A DNA stretch of 56,014 bases from UMGS172 sp045636945 (GCA_045636945.1 JAZTYO010000039.1:1-56014), one strand, 5' to 3'. Positions 15,104 to 23,861 are shown, counted from the stretch's first letter. The notes: generated by a model from the letters alone, not told the origin. Numbers and translations are program-made.

Positions 15104-15820
15104 TTAGTTTTCAGAACCGATTTTCTTGATGTTGGGGCAAACAAGTGCTTCGGAACGGTAAACAGGTGCAGCCCAACGGACAGCGTTCTTAATAATGGTC
15201 TGAACGTTTTCATTATGGAAAATGGGGAAAGTTTCGTGACCGGGCTGGAAGTAGAAAATACGTCCGTTTTCGCGATGGAAGGTGCAACCTGAACGGAACA
15301 GTTCGCCACCTTCATACCAACCCATGAAAATAACCTCATCAGGGTTGGGGATTCCGAACGGCTCGGCATAGGTTTCAACATGGGGAAGTTCGAAATAACG
15401 TCCGACGCCTTGTGTAATGGGGTGAGCAGGGTTGATGTTCCAGATACGCTCCATATCGCCGTTCTCACGCCAACCAAGGTTGCAGGATGTGCCCATAAGC
15501 AGCTTGAACGGCTTGGAATGGTGTGCCGAGTGAAGTGCGACAAAGCCCATACCTGTCAAAACTGCATCACGAACGCGGACGGCGACCTCATCGGGAACCA
15601 AAGCATGGCGCATATGACCCCACCAGATAAGAACATCGGTTTCCTTGAGCACCTCTTCGGTAATTTCCTCAACCGTTTCGAGGGTGAAGCATCTGACACT
15701 GATGTCATCAGCCTGCAAAAAGTCGGCGATAGTACCGTGGATACCGTTGGGGTAGATAGCTTTTGCCTTTTCGTTGTGTTGCTCGTGGTAAAACTCGTTA
15801 TAAATGGTGACCCTTATCAT
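15104..15820 (-). CDS. ThuA domain protein (trehalose-utilization-like)
   Basis: 238 residues with the ThuA glutamine-amidotransferase-like fold: IYNEFYHEQHNEKAKAIYPNGIH, the strand-turn LIWWGHMRHALVPDE, GFVALHSAHHSKPFK, NINPAHPITQGV, and the end RIFYFQPGHETFPIF. ThuA proteins are linked to sugar metabolism, often near Gfo/Idh oxidoreductases, but the reaction is not settled. ATG 15820 follows GGAGG; ATG 15835 would overlap it. A Gfo/Idh gene lies 800 bp upstream on the same strand, with the alarmone synthetase in between. Confidence 0.88.
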   Translation of the reverse strand: MIRVTIYNEFYHEQHNEKAKAIYPNGIHGTIADFLQADDISVRCFTLETVEEITEEVLKETDVLIWWGHMRHALVPDEVAVRVRDAVLTGMGFVALHSAHHSKPFKLLMGTSCNLGWRENGDMERIWNINPAHPITQGVGRYFELPHVETYAEPFGIPNPDEVIFMGWYEGGELFRSGCTFHRENGRIFYFQPGHETFPIFHNENVQTIIKNAVRWAAPVYRSEALVCPNIKKIGSEN

Positions 15821-15919
15821 ATTTAAGGCCTCCAAACTGCGTTGCAGTTGTAATTCGAGGTTATTATAGCATCCTTTATTGTAATATGCAACATAATTTT
15901 ACAAAAAAATTCGTAAAAA

Positions 15920-16603
15920 TCAATTATTCTTATGGGCATCAATGTGGTTGCGTATACCCATCATTTTGAGGTCGGTTTTGTTAATGGTTTCGGCGCAAGC
16001 ACGCAGTTCCTCGCCAATCTCTTTCGACCAATCAATATCCTTTTTATAACTCAATTCGTGTTCCAAAGAAGCCCAGAAGTCCATCGCAATGGTGCGAATC
16101 TGAATCTCAACGCGCATATCCATGGTTTTGTCTGAGAAAAAGACAGGAATTTCAATTATCATATGGTAACTGCGGTAGCCGTTTTCCTTAGGATTCTTTA
16201 TGTAATCCTTAATCTGCAAAACCTTGACGTCATTCTGACGGGCGAGCATTTCGGCAACCTCGTAAATATCGTCGACAAACGAACAGACCACGCGGACACC
16301 TGCAACGTCATTCAGATGCTTAACCATATTGTCAACATTTATCTCGAGTCCTCGGCGCATCAGCTTTTCGGCAATGCTTCGGGGACTTTTTATACGGGTT
16401 TTGACGAACTCAATGGGATTACGTCTGTAGCGCACCGACATATCATTGTTCAAAACCTGCAGTTTGGTTTGCACCTCTAATATGGCACACTGATAACGCA
16501 TCATCATTTCCTGAAACACCTTGAGATGCTCAAAATATTTTTCGGCACCTTCGGGTAGCATATCGTGTGGCAGTGCAAGTGTTTTTGGCTGAAAATTGTT
16601 CAT
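15920..16603 (-). CDS. relQ: Small (p)ppGpp synthetase, RelQ/YjbM type
   Basis: 227 residues, the usual size of a small alarmone synthetase without hydrolase or ACT parts. Synthetase motifs are visible: TRIKSPRSIAEKLMRRG, DVAGVRVVCSFVDDIY, YIKNPKENGYRSYHMII and VEIQIRTIAMDFWASLEHELSYK. It transfers pyrophosphate from ATP to GDP or GTP. Its ribosome site AAAGGAT overlaps the end of the upstream Gfo/Idh gene, 12 bp away, so the two are co-transcribed and probably translationally coupled. Confidence 0.93.
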   Translation of the reverse strand: MNNFQPKTLALPHDMLPEGAEKYFEHLKVFQEMMMRYQCAILEVQTKLQVLNNDMSVRYRRNPIEFVKTRIKSPRSIAEKLMRRGLEINVDNMVKHLNDVAGVRVVCSFVDDIYEVAEMLARQNDVKVLQIKDYIKNPKENGYRSYHMIIEIPVFFSDKTMDMRVEIQIRTIAMDFWASLEHELSYKKDIDWSKEIGEELRACAETINKTDLKMMGIRNHIDAHKNN

Positions 16604-16615
16604 TTTAAAAATCCT

Positions 16616-17602
16616 TTAAAGGTCAAATTCTATACCGCTTTGTTTTCTGATTTCAAACATTATTTTGCTGACGTTGAGTGCTAAGCGGTTGTTATATTCA
16701 AGCTCTTCTCGACAGGCTTCGTCGGTGACATAGCGGTAAAAGTCCGCTCCCTCAAAGCTCATCAACTTAGGCTTTTCGTCGTCGTACGACAATATTTGCT
16801 CGGTGCCGTCCTTGGCAACAAACTTCATATTGGTAAGCTTTGAAATGGAAGGCATAACAAGTGTACCGTCGCTGCCGACGATTTCACTTCCTAAACGGGT
16901 TTCGCCGAGCTTTGACCAAGTCAGTTCAACCGTTTTGTCTGCATATCGCAAAACAGCTCCACCCGAGCCGTCAACACCGGTTGAAATCTTGATGCAGTAG
17001 GAGTATACGCTGTCGGGTAGTCCAAACCAATCAATACATGGGTAGATGCAGTAGATGCCAAGGTCCATCAACGTGCCTGCTGCCATTTTGGGGTCAAAGA
17101 TATTCTGATGTTCACCGCGAAGCAAACCGTCAAGCTTGGATGAACGCTGTGAAAAGTCAAACCTTGCGTGGCTTATACTGCCAAGCCTTTTTATTGTATC
17201 TTTTACGATTTGCCATTCGGGCATATGCAGAGCCATCAAAGCCTCCATATACACCACACTTTTGGATTTTGCAAGTGCCTGCAATTCCTCTAATTCGTCG
17301 GGAGTAACGGTTATGGGTTTTTCGCAGATGACGTGCTTGCCGTGTTGGAGCATCAGCTTGCTTTGGGCATAGTGAAAAGCGTTAGGACTTGCAACGTAAA
17401 CGGCATCTATTGTCGGGTCGTTGGCAAGCTCCAAAAGGTCGGTTACAACACGACCGCAACCGAGCTTTTCGGCAAACTCCTTGCCTTTGTTATAATCTCT
17501 TGAATAAACCGCACCGTGGAAAAGCTTGTCGGGATGGTATTTACAACCTCTGATAAAAGCCTCGGTTATCCAGCTTGTGCCGATAGTAGCATAGGTCAGC
17601 AT
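16616..17602 (-). CDS. Gfo/Idh/MocA family oxidoreductase
   Basis: 328 residues with an N-terminal Rossmann domain (ATIGTSWITEAFIRG; AVYVASPNAFHYAQSKLMLQHGKHVICEKPITV, with the EKP motif near 94-96) and a C-terminal alpha/beta substrate domain (FDPKMAAGTLMDLGIYCIYP). This places it among NAD(P)-dependent sugar or polyol dehydrogenases, possibly the dimeric dihydrodiol type; the substrate is not readable. The SD is GGAGGG. It diverges from the sugar isomerase at 17805 and leads relQ. Confidence 0.9.
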   Translation of the reverse strand: MLTYATIGTSWITEAFIRGCKYHPDKLFHGAVYSRDYNKGKEFAEKLGCGRVVTDLLELANDPTIDAVYVASPNAFHYAQSKLMLQHGKHVICEKPITVTPDELEELQALAKSKSVVYMEALMALHMPEWQIVKDTIKRLGSISHARFDFSQRSSKLDGLLRGEHQNIFDPKMAAGTLMDLGIYCIYPCIDWFGLPDSVYSYCIKISTGVDGSGGAVLRYADKTVELTWSKLGETRLGSEIVGSDGTLVMPSISKLTNMKFVAKDGTEQILSYDDEKPKLMSFEGADFYRYVTDEACREELEYNNRLALNVSKIMFEIRKQSGIEFDL

Positions 17603-17804
17603 AGTAGCCCTCCTGTATAGTAAATGCTGGAGTTCCCTCGTTTAAAGGAAACTCATAACAATGTTCTATATAAATAATACCACACTATATAAATTTTTAC
17701 AATATTCATTGATTAAAGTACTTGCAAATTATTTGTAAATAAAGTATTATATATTTGTACATGAAAAGGTGGGGGTGCTCACCAAAAAATTGGAGGCTGA
17801 AATT

Positions 17805-18770
17805 ATGAAATTAGGCGTTTTCACAACATTGATGAGCGATATGTCTTTGGCAGAGGCTTGCAAGTATTTTAAATCTATCGGTTGCGATATGATTGAGATC
17901 GGTTGCGGCGGTTATCCCGGCAATGCACACGCTGATCCCGAAAAGCTTCTTAACGACGAAAAGGCTTTCGAGGAATTTATGGCTACCATTAAGGATGCAG
18001 GTCTTGAGGTTAGTGCTCTTTCCTGCCACGGCAACCCCGTTCATCCTCAAAAGGAACTTGCCGAAATGTATGACAAGACTATTCGCAACACCATTCTCTT
18101 GGCAGAAAAGATGGGTCTTCATCAGATCAACACCTTCTCGGGTTGCCCCGGTGATTGCCCCGATTCCAAGTACCCCAACTGGGTAACCTGCCCTTGGCCC
18201 GAGGATTTCCTTGCTATCCTTGATTGGCAGTGGAACGAGGTTCTTATTCCTTATTGGAAAAAGACCGTTGAGTTTGCAAAGGGTCACGGCGTAAACAAGA
18301 TTGCTTTCGAGTTGCACCCCGGTTTCTGCGTATATAATACCGATACCTTGAAGAAGATTCGTGAAGCTGTCGGTCCCGAGCTTGGTGCCAACTTTGACCC
18401 CAGCCACCTTGTATGGCAGGGTATGGACCCTGTTAAGGTTATCAACGAGATTGGCGATGCTATCTTCCACGTACACGCAAAGGATGCCAGAATTGATAAG
18501 TATAACACCGCTACTACCGGTGTTCTCGATACAAAGAGTTACGGCGACATCAAGAACCGTTCCTGGTTGTTCAGAACCGTTGGCTACGGTAACGACGAGG
18601 CATATTGGAGAGATATTATCTCTGCGTTGAAGACCAACGGCTACGATTACGCTATCAGCATCGAGCACGAGGATGCTTTGATGAGTAAGACCGAGGGTCT
18701 TGAGAAGGCAGCAGATTTCCTGAAGCCTTTGTTGATTGCTGAAACCGCAGGCAAAATGTGGTGGGCATAA
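17805..18770 (+). CDS. Sugar phosphate isomerase/epimerase (AP2Ec-type TIM barrel)
   Basis: 321 residues of a xylose-isomerase-like TIM barrel: GVFTTLMSDMSLAEACKYFKSIGCDMIEIGCGGYPG, SALSCHGNPVHP, INTFSGCPG, FELHPGFCVYN, GANFDPSHLVWQG and HVHAKDARID, with acidic and His metal ligands at the usual strand ends, and SIEHEDALM near the end. Likely converts a keto or inososeric sugar together with the divergent Gfo/Idh enzyme (inferred). ATG 17805 follows TTGGAGG; an earlier in-frame TTG/ATG-like start at 17769 has no site. Confidence 0.9.
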   Translation: MKLGVFTTLMSDMSLAEACKYFKSIGCDMIEIGCGGYPGNAHADPEKLLNDEKAFEEFMATIKDAGLEVSALSCHGNPVHPQKELAEMYDKTIRNTILLAEKMGLHQINTFSGCPGDCPDSKYPNWVTCPWPEDFLAILDWQWNEVLIPYWKKTVEFAKGHGVNKIAFELHPGFCVYNTDTLKKIREAVGPELGANFDPSHLVWQGMDPVKVINEIGDAIFHVHAKDARIDKYNTATTGVLDTKSYGDIKNRSWLFRTVGYGNDEAYWRDIISALKTNGYDYAISIEHEDALMSKTEGLEKAADFLKPLLIAETAGKMWWA

Positions 18771-18786
18771 TTTAAACGTCACTTTG

Positions 18787-18825
18787 GCAGAACGGGTTTT
18801 TAGCCCGTTCTGCTTGCTTTTTTTA
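18787..18825 (+). terminator. Terminator after the isomerase gene
   Basis: GCAGAACGGG pairs with CCCGTTCTGC around TTTTTAG, followed by a T-run. Confidence 0.9.
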
Positions 18826-18870
18826 TGAAAATTTGATATTATAATTCTAACAGATAAAGGTGGTGATACC

Positions 18871-19644
18871 GTGTCGAACAAAGTTGATTTGCTTTCCGAA
18901 AAGATTATTTCGGAAAAACTCAAAGCAAACGGTGTTGACTGTCAGGTTTCGGTTTTTGAGAAAATAGATTCCACAAATCTTGAGGCCAAAAGAATGGAAA
19001 ACGAGATTGGTGACTGTGGAGTTTTATTGCTTGCCGAAAGCCAGACGGCAGGCAAGGGGAGAATGGGTCGAAGCTTTTATTCGCCTCGAAACACAGGACT
19101 TTATATGTCCTATATGTATACCTCAAAGACCGATTTTTCGGATAATGTGACGGTAACGGCGGCGACATCGGTTGCCGTGGTGAGAGCTATTGAAAGATTG
19201 ACCGACCTGAAGCCCCGAATCAAATGGGTCAATGATATTTACATAGACGGTAAAAAGGTCTGCGGAATTTTGACCGAGGCTGTGACGGGCAAAACGGTTA
19301 AGATAATCGTCGGAATCGGGGTTAATATCACAACCGAGGATTTCCCTGAAGAGGTTAAAAAAATCGCAACGGCACTGAAATCACCGATTGACCGCAACAT
19401 TTTGGCGGTTGAGATTACAACCGAGTTGAAAAGACTGATTGACGAATTACCAAAAAGAACATTTCTTTCAGATTATCGCGAAAAATCCTGCGTTTTGGGA
19501 CACGAAGTCACATTCTTAAAAAACGGTGTTGAAGCACACGGCAGGGCAGTTGATATAGACCGTGATGGCGGTTTGATTGTTGAAACCGAAAACGGCACAG
19601 TGACACTCAACACTGGCGAGATTTCTTTGAGAATTACGCGATAA
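18871..19644 (+). CDS. birA: Biotin-[acetyl-CoA-carboxylase] ligase
   Basis: 257 residues. It activates biotin with ATP and attaches it to carboxylase carrier proteins. The biotinyl-AMP loop appears as AGKGRMGRSFYSP (about 57-70), the catalytic lysine region as KWVNDIYIDGKKVCGILTE, and a C-terminal SH3-like domain ends LNTGEISLRI. There is no N-terminal winged helix, so this is a class I enzyme without the repressor function. The start is GTG 18871 behind AAAGGTGGTGA. Confidence 0.93.
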   Translation: MSNKVDLLSEKIISEKLKANGVDCQVSVFEKIDSTNLEAKRMENEIGDCGVLLLAESQTAGKGRMGRSFYSPRNTGLYMSYMYTSKTDFSDNVTVTAATSVAVVRAIERLTDLKPRIKWVNDIYIDGKKVCGILTEAVTGKTVKIIVGIGVNITTEDFPEEVKKIATALKSPIDRNILAVEITTELKRLIDELPKRTFLSDYREKSCVLGHEVTFLKNGVEAHGRAVDIDRDGGLIVETENGTVTLNTGEISLRITR

Positions 19645-19681
19645 ACGTGCTAAAAATTTCGGCATTGCATATATTTGATTG

Positions 19682-19710
19682 TTGATATTTTATGAACGGT
19701 ATGATATAAT
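19682..19710 (+). promoter_or_regulatory. Sigma-A promoter of the first PQP zinc-ribbon gene
   Basis: TTGATA at 19682-19687, 17 bp, TATAAT at 19705-19710. Confidence 0.7.
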
Positions 19711-19761
19711 TTATGTATGAGCAAACGAATTGCTTAAATTGTTTTGATGGGGGATTATCCT

Positions 19762-20499
19762 ATGTTCTGTTCACAATGCGGTCATCAGTGCGATGACAAT
19801 ATGAAATTCTGTACTAATTGCGGTACGCCTCTTCAGGCTGCTCCTGTACCTGCTGCAGAGCCTCAGCCTGCACCTGCTTACGAAACTGCACCGACACCCG
19901 TTGTAGAGCCCGTAGCAGCCGAGCCTGTTGTTCCCGTTGCAGAGGTTGAAGCACCTGCTTACGAAACAGTTCCCGAAGCAGTTGCAGAGCCGGTTGCTGA
20001 AGTTGTTGCCGAACCTGTTGTCGAGCCTCAGCCCACACCTGCTTATGAGGAACCTGCTCCTGTTGTAGAGCCTGTTGCTCCCGTAGCAGAACCCTCGCCT
20101 GCTTATGAGCCTGCACCTCAACCTACATATCAGCAGCCTCAACCCACTTATCAGGCTCCTCAGCCTCAGTATCAGGCACCCCAACCCACATATCAACAGC
20201 CCCAACCGCAGTATCAGTATGCTCAGCCCCAATATGCTGCTGAAGTACAGGAGAGTAGCAACCCCGGTAACGGAATGGGCATTGCTTCCCTTATCCTTTC
20301 TATCTTTGCGTTGGTCTTGACCTGCACATACATATTATCAGTCGTAGGTTTTGTCCTAAGTATACCTGCACTTGCTCTCGGTATCGTTGGCAAAATTCTT
20401 TCGGGTAAAGCCAACACCAGCAACGGTAAGGCTTTGGCAGGTATCATTATGGCAGGCATAGCCTTTGTTGTTTGCCTTGTTTTCTTTGGTGCAATCTGA
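19762..20499 (+). CDS. Zinc-ribbon protein with Pro/Gln-rich linker and membrane domain (copy 1)
   Basis: 245 residues. A ribbon (FCSQCG, FCTNCG) is followed by about 130 residues of Ala/Pro/Glu/Val-rich sequence, which turns into tandem PQPTYQ/APQPQYQ repeats, and then a C-terminal two-helix membrane domain (GMGIASLILSIFALVLTC and KALAGIIMAGIAFVVCLVFF) of the DUF4190 type. ATG 19762 follows GGGGGATT. Such linkers look like flexible spacers or scaffolds. It is a clear paralog of the next gene, with the same architecture and matching N-terminus, so a tandem duplication. Function unknown. Confidence 0.85.
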   Translation: MFCSQCGHQCDDNMKFCTNCGTPLQAAPVPAAEPQPAPAYETAPTPVVEPVAAEPVVPVAEVEAPAYETVPEAVAEPVAEVVAEPVVEPQPTPAYEEPAPVVEPVAPVAEPSPAYEPAPQPTYQQPQPTYQAPQPQYQAPQPTYQQPQPQYQYAQPQYAAEVQESSNPGNGMGIASLILSIFALVLTCTYILSVVGFVLSIPALALGIVGKILSGKANTSNGKALAGIIMAGIAFVVCLVFFGAI

Positions 20500-20521
20500 T
20501 ATTACACTATATGCACAAACG

Positions 20522-20551
20522 AACGGTGCTTGAAAAAGCACCGTTTTTTTG
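20522..20551 (+). terminator. Terminator after copy 1
   Basis: AACGGTGCTT pairs with AAGCACCGTT, then seven T. Confidence 0.9.
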
Positions 20552-20572
20552 TTGTAATTTGTAAAATAGCCC

Positions 20573-20600
20573 TTGTAAATAACAGATATAGTGCTATAAT
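20573..20600 (+). promoter_or_regulatory. Sigma-A promoter of the second PQP zinc-ribbon gene
   Basis: TTGTAA at 20573-20578, 16 bp, TATAAT at 20595-20600 with extended TGC. The copies are therefore separate transcripts. Confidence 0.7.
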
Positions 20601-20645
20601 GAATAATAGAAATAACAATGTGAGTTGTTTAGGAGGATTGGAAAA

Positions 20646-21446
20646 ATGTTTTGTTCAAAATGTGGTCATCAGAATGATGATAATATGAATTTCTGCACGA
20701 ACTGCGGAAATCCACTCAAGGCAGAAGCACCGGCACCTGTTGTGGAGCCTGTTCAAGACCCTGTACCCGTTGTTGAAGAGGTTGCAGAGCCCGTAGCTGA
20801 TGCATACGAGGTAGTCCCTGAGGTTACTGCCGAGCCCGTGGCTCCCGTTGCAGAAGCGGTTGCCGAGGTTATTGAAAAACCCGTAGCAGAACCCGCACCT
20901 GCTTATGAGCCTGCCCCTCAGCCCGTTTACGAGGCACCTCAGCCGACTTATCAGGCGCCCCAGCCTCAGCATCAGATGCCTCAACCTCAGTATCAGCAGT
21001 ATCAAGCACCCCAGCCTACATATCAAATGCCTCAGCCTGCATATCAGCCGCCGTATCAGTATGCACAGCCTGCACAGGAGAAATCAAGCGGTGCAGGTAA
21101 GCCCTTGGGTATTGTCGGTATGGTTTTGGGTATCGTTTCGTTGGTAATTCTTTTCGTAACCTTTATTCTCATATGCGATACTCCGTATTCATACACTTAC
21201 CTGGATAATTGGCTTGAGAATTGGGTTGCTCCGTTGGTAGTAAGCTTTGTCTTCTCTGTTACAGGTCTTGTGTTGAGCATTGTCGGCAAGTCCATTGCTT
21301 CCCGCAGAGGCTGTGACAACGGTCCTGCTAAGGCAGGTATCATATGCTCGGCAATTTCGTTGGGATTGTGGTTTGTATTACTTATTGCAGGAACATCACT
21401 CTACGCTGAGTTGTACGATGATCTTTACGACAGATATTATTGGTAA
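20646..21446 (+). CDS. Zinc-ribbon protein with Pro/Gln-rich linker and membrane domain (copy 2)
   Basis: 266 residues with the same order as the gene before it: ribbon FCSKCGHQNDDNMNFCTNCG, an acidic Pro/Val/Glu linker, tandem PQPxYQ repeats including PQPQHQMPQPQYQ, then membrane helices. Helix one (LGIVGMVLGIVSLVILFVTFIL) is followed by a tyrosine-rich loop absent in copy 1, then VAPLVVSFVFSVTGLVLSIVG and GIICSAISLGLWFVLLIAG. ATG 20646 is behind GGAGG. The extra loop and third helix show the copies have diverged. Confidence 0.85.
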   Translation: MFCSKCGHQNDDNMNFCTNCGNPLKAEAPAPVVEPVQDPVPVVEEVAEPVADAYEVVPEVTAEPVAPVAEAVAEVIEKPVAEPAPAYEPAPQPVYEAPQPTYQAPQPQHQMPQPQYQQYQAPQPTYQMPQPAYQPPYQYAQPAQEKSSGAGKPLGIVGMVLGIVSLVILFVTFILICDTPYSYTYLDNWLENWVAPLVVSFVFSVTGLVLSIVGKSIASRRGCDNGPAKAGIICSAISLGLWFVLLIAGTSLYAELYDDLYDRYYW

Positions 21447-21451
21447 TAAAA

Positions 21452-21478
21452 AAAGCGACCGCAAGGTCGCATTTTTTA
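21452..21478 (+). terminator. Terminator after copy 2
   Basis: GCGACC (21455-21460) pairs with GGTCGC (21465-21470) around GCAA, then a T-run. Confidence 0.85.
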
Positions 21479-21536
21479 TGCTTGAAAAACGTTTACCCTA
21501 TGGAAGTTTAAGTTAAGTTGATATACTCCCAAAAAT

Positions 21537-21570
21537 AAAACAGACAAACCACAAGGGCTTGTCTGTTTTA
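21537..21570. terminator. Hairpin downstream of tRNA-Pro
   Basis: AAAACAGACAA (21537-21547) pairs with TTGTCTGTTTT (21559-21569); A and T flanks make it usable in either direction. Confidence 0.65.
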
Positions 21571-21624
21571 TTGGTGCGAGTGTTCATAACCAACTTCAAA
21601 CGCGAGGTGAAAATTGCAAAAAGA

Positions 21625-21659
21625 AGAACCTCAACACGCGAATTACGCGTCGAGGTTCT
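21625..21659 (-). terminator. Long hairpin just after tRNA-Pro
   Basis: AGAACCTC plus ACACGCG pair with CGCGT plus GAGGTTCT around AATTA. On the minus strand it is followed by TTCTTTTTGC, so it is the likely tRNA terminator. Confidence 0.75.
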
Positions 21660-21663
21660 CGAC

Positions 21664-21740
21664 TGGTCGAGGTGACGGGACTTGAACCCACGGCCTCCGC
21701 GTCCCGAACGCGGCGCTCTACCAAACTGAGCCACACCTCG
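21664..21740 (-). tRNA. tRNA-Pro (anticodon CGG)
   Basis: On the minus strand the acceptor arms CGAGGTG and CACCTCG pair over seven bases, followed by A and an encoded CCA. The anticodon stem CCGCG/CGCGG encloses TTCGGGA, giving CGG. The T-arm is GTGGG-TTCAAGT-CCCGT. Confidence 0.95.
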
Positions 21741-21865
21741 ATAGTTATTAAATTTAAAATTATCAACAATTAAATTTGAACATACTTTAGTATTATATAG
21801 ATTTTATGCGGTATTGTCAAGTCGTTTTTTGAAATTCATTCCGATTTTTATTCTATAAGTAATTA

Positions 21866-21894
21866 TTGACGTATAAATATTTTGATGTTATAAT
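21866..21894 (+). promoter_or_regulatory. Sigma-A promoter of the 21933 gene
   Basis: TTGACG at 21866-21871, 17 bp, TATAAT at 21889-21894. Confidence 0.75.
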
Positions 21895-21932
21895 TAAAAT
21901 ACAAATAAAAGGACAGATGAAAGGGTGTTTTT

Positions 21933-22268
21933 ATGGCTTATCAGAGAGAACAGTGGAGAAGCGGACTTACATATCAGCAGACTTGTGAGAAATGCCGTAC
22001 AGTAGTACGTTATATGGACGATAAATTGGACTTCCGTCCTTGGTATGCTGACGGATTTGTTTACTGTCCGACCTGCAATTCGCCTTTAAGACATAACGAG
22101 CGTTTTGCAATCAACAGCCCCGATGCTATGCCGTATACTGCACAGCCTGTGGTTGCTCAGGATTTCGATGCACAGCCTGCAGGAACTGCCGCTTTTTGCA
22201 CCAACTGTGGCAAAAAGTTTAACGAGGGCGACCGTTTCTGCTCGGGTTGCGGTGCAAAACGCGGTTAA
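21933..22268 (+). CDS. Double zinc-ribbon protein, 111 aa
   Basis: A small soluble protein. The N-terminal half has a CEKC and a YCPTC pair, about 25 residues apart, around a WYADGFVYCP segment; the C-terminus has a second ribbon, FCTNCGKKFNEGDRFCSGCGAKRG. The middle is a short Pro/Gln/Ala linker (YTAQPVVAQDFDAQPAG), a minimal version of the linkers in the two genes before it. There is no membrane segment. The ribosome site is AAAGGGTG. Two metal sites in one short chain suggest a nucleic-acid or protein adaptor; this is unproven. Confidence 0.8.
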   Translation: MAYQREQWRSGLTYQQTCEKCRTVVRYMDDKLDFRPWYADGFVYCPTCNSPLRHNERFAINSPDAMPYTAQPVVAQDFDAQPAGTAAFCTNCGKKFNEGDRFCSGCGAKRG

Positions 22269-22286
22269 TAATATTTTATAATACCA

Positions 22287-22321
22287 AGCATCAAACCGTT
22301 TTACGGTTTGGTGCTTTTTAT
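22287..22321 (+). terminator. Terminator after the double zinc-ribbon gene
   Basis: AAGCATCAAACCG pairs with CGGTTTGGTGCTT around TTTTA, then a T-run. Confidence 0.85.
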
Positions 22322-22466
22322 TTTGCTCTTTGCCGGTGTAGTTATATATGCTATAATACGAACCTATTTAAATAAAGCGATAGACTAAAAAAGTTAATAA
22401 AATCACGTGAAAATGGACTTTGCTTAATTTTATTACATAAATTACATAGTTTTATTAAGAAAACAC

Positions 22467-22495
22467 TTGAAAAAGAGTTGTACATATATTAAAAT
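22467..22495 (+). promoter_or_regulatory. Sigma-A promoter of the aminotransferase gene
   Basis: TTGAAA at 22467-22472, 17 bp, TAAAAT at 22490-22495, leaving a leader of about 65 nt without a recognised fold. Confidence 0.65.
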
Positions 22496-22566
22496 AGACG
22501 GCAAATGTTTAATGGGTTATATTGTTGGGGATTTAAGGACTTGCCCGACAGAATGGAGAATAATTT

Positions 22567-23844
22567 ATGATTAAGTACAGCGAAATGACCAAGCTTGAGC
22601 TTAAAGCTGAATATGAGTCGGTCAAAGCAAGATATGACGAGCTTTTAGCATCGGGCTTGAAGCTTGATATGTCACGCGGTAAGCCTGCGTTCGACCAGGT
22701 TGACGGAAGCAACGAGATGTTCGATATGATCACCTCCAAGACTGATGCAAAAAGCCGTGACGGCGTTGATTGCCGTAACTACGGCGGTCTTGACGGACTT
22801 CCCGAACTCAAAGAGCTTTTCGGCGAGATTCTTGGCATTTCCGCATCCAACGTTATTGTAGGCGGTAATGCTTCGCTTAATATGATGTTTGACTTCATTG
22901 CTCAGGCAATGACTCACGGCGTCGGTGCAGAGCCTTGGATGAAGCAGGGAACAGTTAAGTTCCTCTGTCCCGTTCCCGGTTATGACCGTCATTTCGGCAT
23001 TTGCGAATATTTTGGCATCAAAATGATTAACGTTCCTTTGAACGACAATGGTCCCGATATGGACCTTGTTGAGGAGCTTATCAAGGATAGCTCGGTAAAG
23101 GGTATGTGGTGTGTTCCTAAATATTCCAACCCCGATGGTATCGTTTACAGTGATGAGGTTGTACGACGTCTTGCCAATATGAAGCCCGCTGCAAAGGATT
23201 TCAGAATTATGTGGGATAACGCTTACGTTATTCATCACATCTTTGGCGACTCGGCAGTCGAAATGGCCAATATTTACGATGAGTGCGTAAAGGCAGGCGA
23301 CCCCGATAAGGTCATTATGTTCACCTCGACCTCTAAGATTTCCTTCCCCGGTGCAGGTGTTGCTGCAATGGCTGCAAGTGACGCCAACATTGCACTTATC
23401 AAGAAGAGAATGAACTATCAGACCATCGGCCCTGACAAGCTGAATCACCTACGCCATGCAAGAATGTTCCCCAATATGGAGGCTGTGCTGAAACAAATGA
23501 AATACCACGCAGGAATGCTTCGCCCTAAGTTCCAAATGGTTTTGGACGGTCTTGAGAGTGAGCTTCAAGGCTTGGGTATTGCTCGTTGGAAGAAGCCTCA
23601 GGGAGGATATTTTATCAGCCTGTTTACACCTAACGGCACCGCCAAGAGAATTGTCGGTCTTTGCAAGGATGCAGGTCTTGTTCTGACAGGTGCAGGTGCT
23701 ACCTATCCTTACGGAATCGACCCTGACGACAGCAATATTAGAATTGCTCCTTCTTTCCCCATTCTCGAGGAATTAAAGGTTGCAACCGAGTTGCTTTGTG
23801 TATCTACAAAACTTGCAAGTCTTGAAAAAATGCTTGAAATGTAA
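22567..23844 (+). CDS. Class I aminotransferase, aspartate aminotransferase Ic type
   Basis: 425 residues. The N-terminal helix leads to LDMSRGKP, and the PLP fold contains GGNASLNMMFDF, CPVPGYDRHF, WCVPKYSNPDGIVYSDE and the Schiff-base lysine in STSKISFPGAG (about K257). The Ic subgroup of aspartate aminotransferases has this length and the long N-terminal region. Likely transfers the amino group between aspartate and 2-oxoglutarate, though related members use aromatic or other amino acids. ATG 22567 follows GGAG. Monocistronic. Confidence 0.88.
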   Translation: MIKYSEMTKLELKAEYESVKARYDELLASGLKLDMSRGKPAFDQVDGSNEMFDMITSKTDAKSRDGVDCRNYGGLDGLPELKELFGEILGISASNVIVGGNASLNMMFDFIAQAMTHGVGAEPWMKQGTVKFLCPVPGYDRHFGICEYFGIKMINVPLNDNGPDMDLVEELIKDSSVKGMWCVPKYSNPDGIVYSDEVVRRLANMKPAAKDFRIMWDNAYVIHHIFGDSAVEMANIYDECVKAGDPDKVIMFTSTSKISFPGAGVAAMAASDANIALIKKRMNYQTIGPDKLNHLRHARMFPNMEAVLKQMKYHAGMLRPKFQMVLDGLESELQGLGIARWKKPQGGYFISLFTPNGTAKRIVGLCKDAGLVLTGAGATYPYGIDPDDSNIRIAPSFPILEELKVATELLCVSTKLASLEKMLEM

Positions 23845-23861
23845 AATTTATTAAAATTTTA

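Noticed and set aside
17603..17804. Riboswitch in the divergent region between the oxidoreductase and isomerase
   Set aside because: Only a small GAGTT/AACTC hairpin is visible on the oxidoreductase side; no known class pattern.
19762..20250. Tandem repeats as a CRISPR or minisatellite array
   Set aside because: The repetition is in-frame coding of PQPxYQ motifs without regular spacers.
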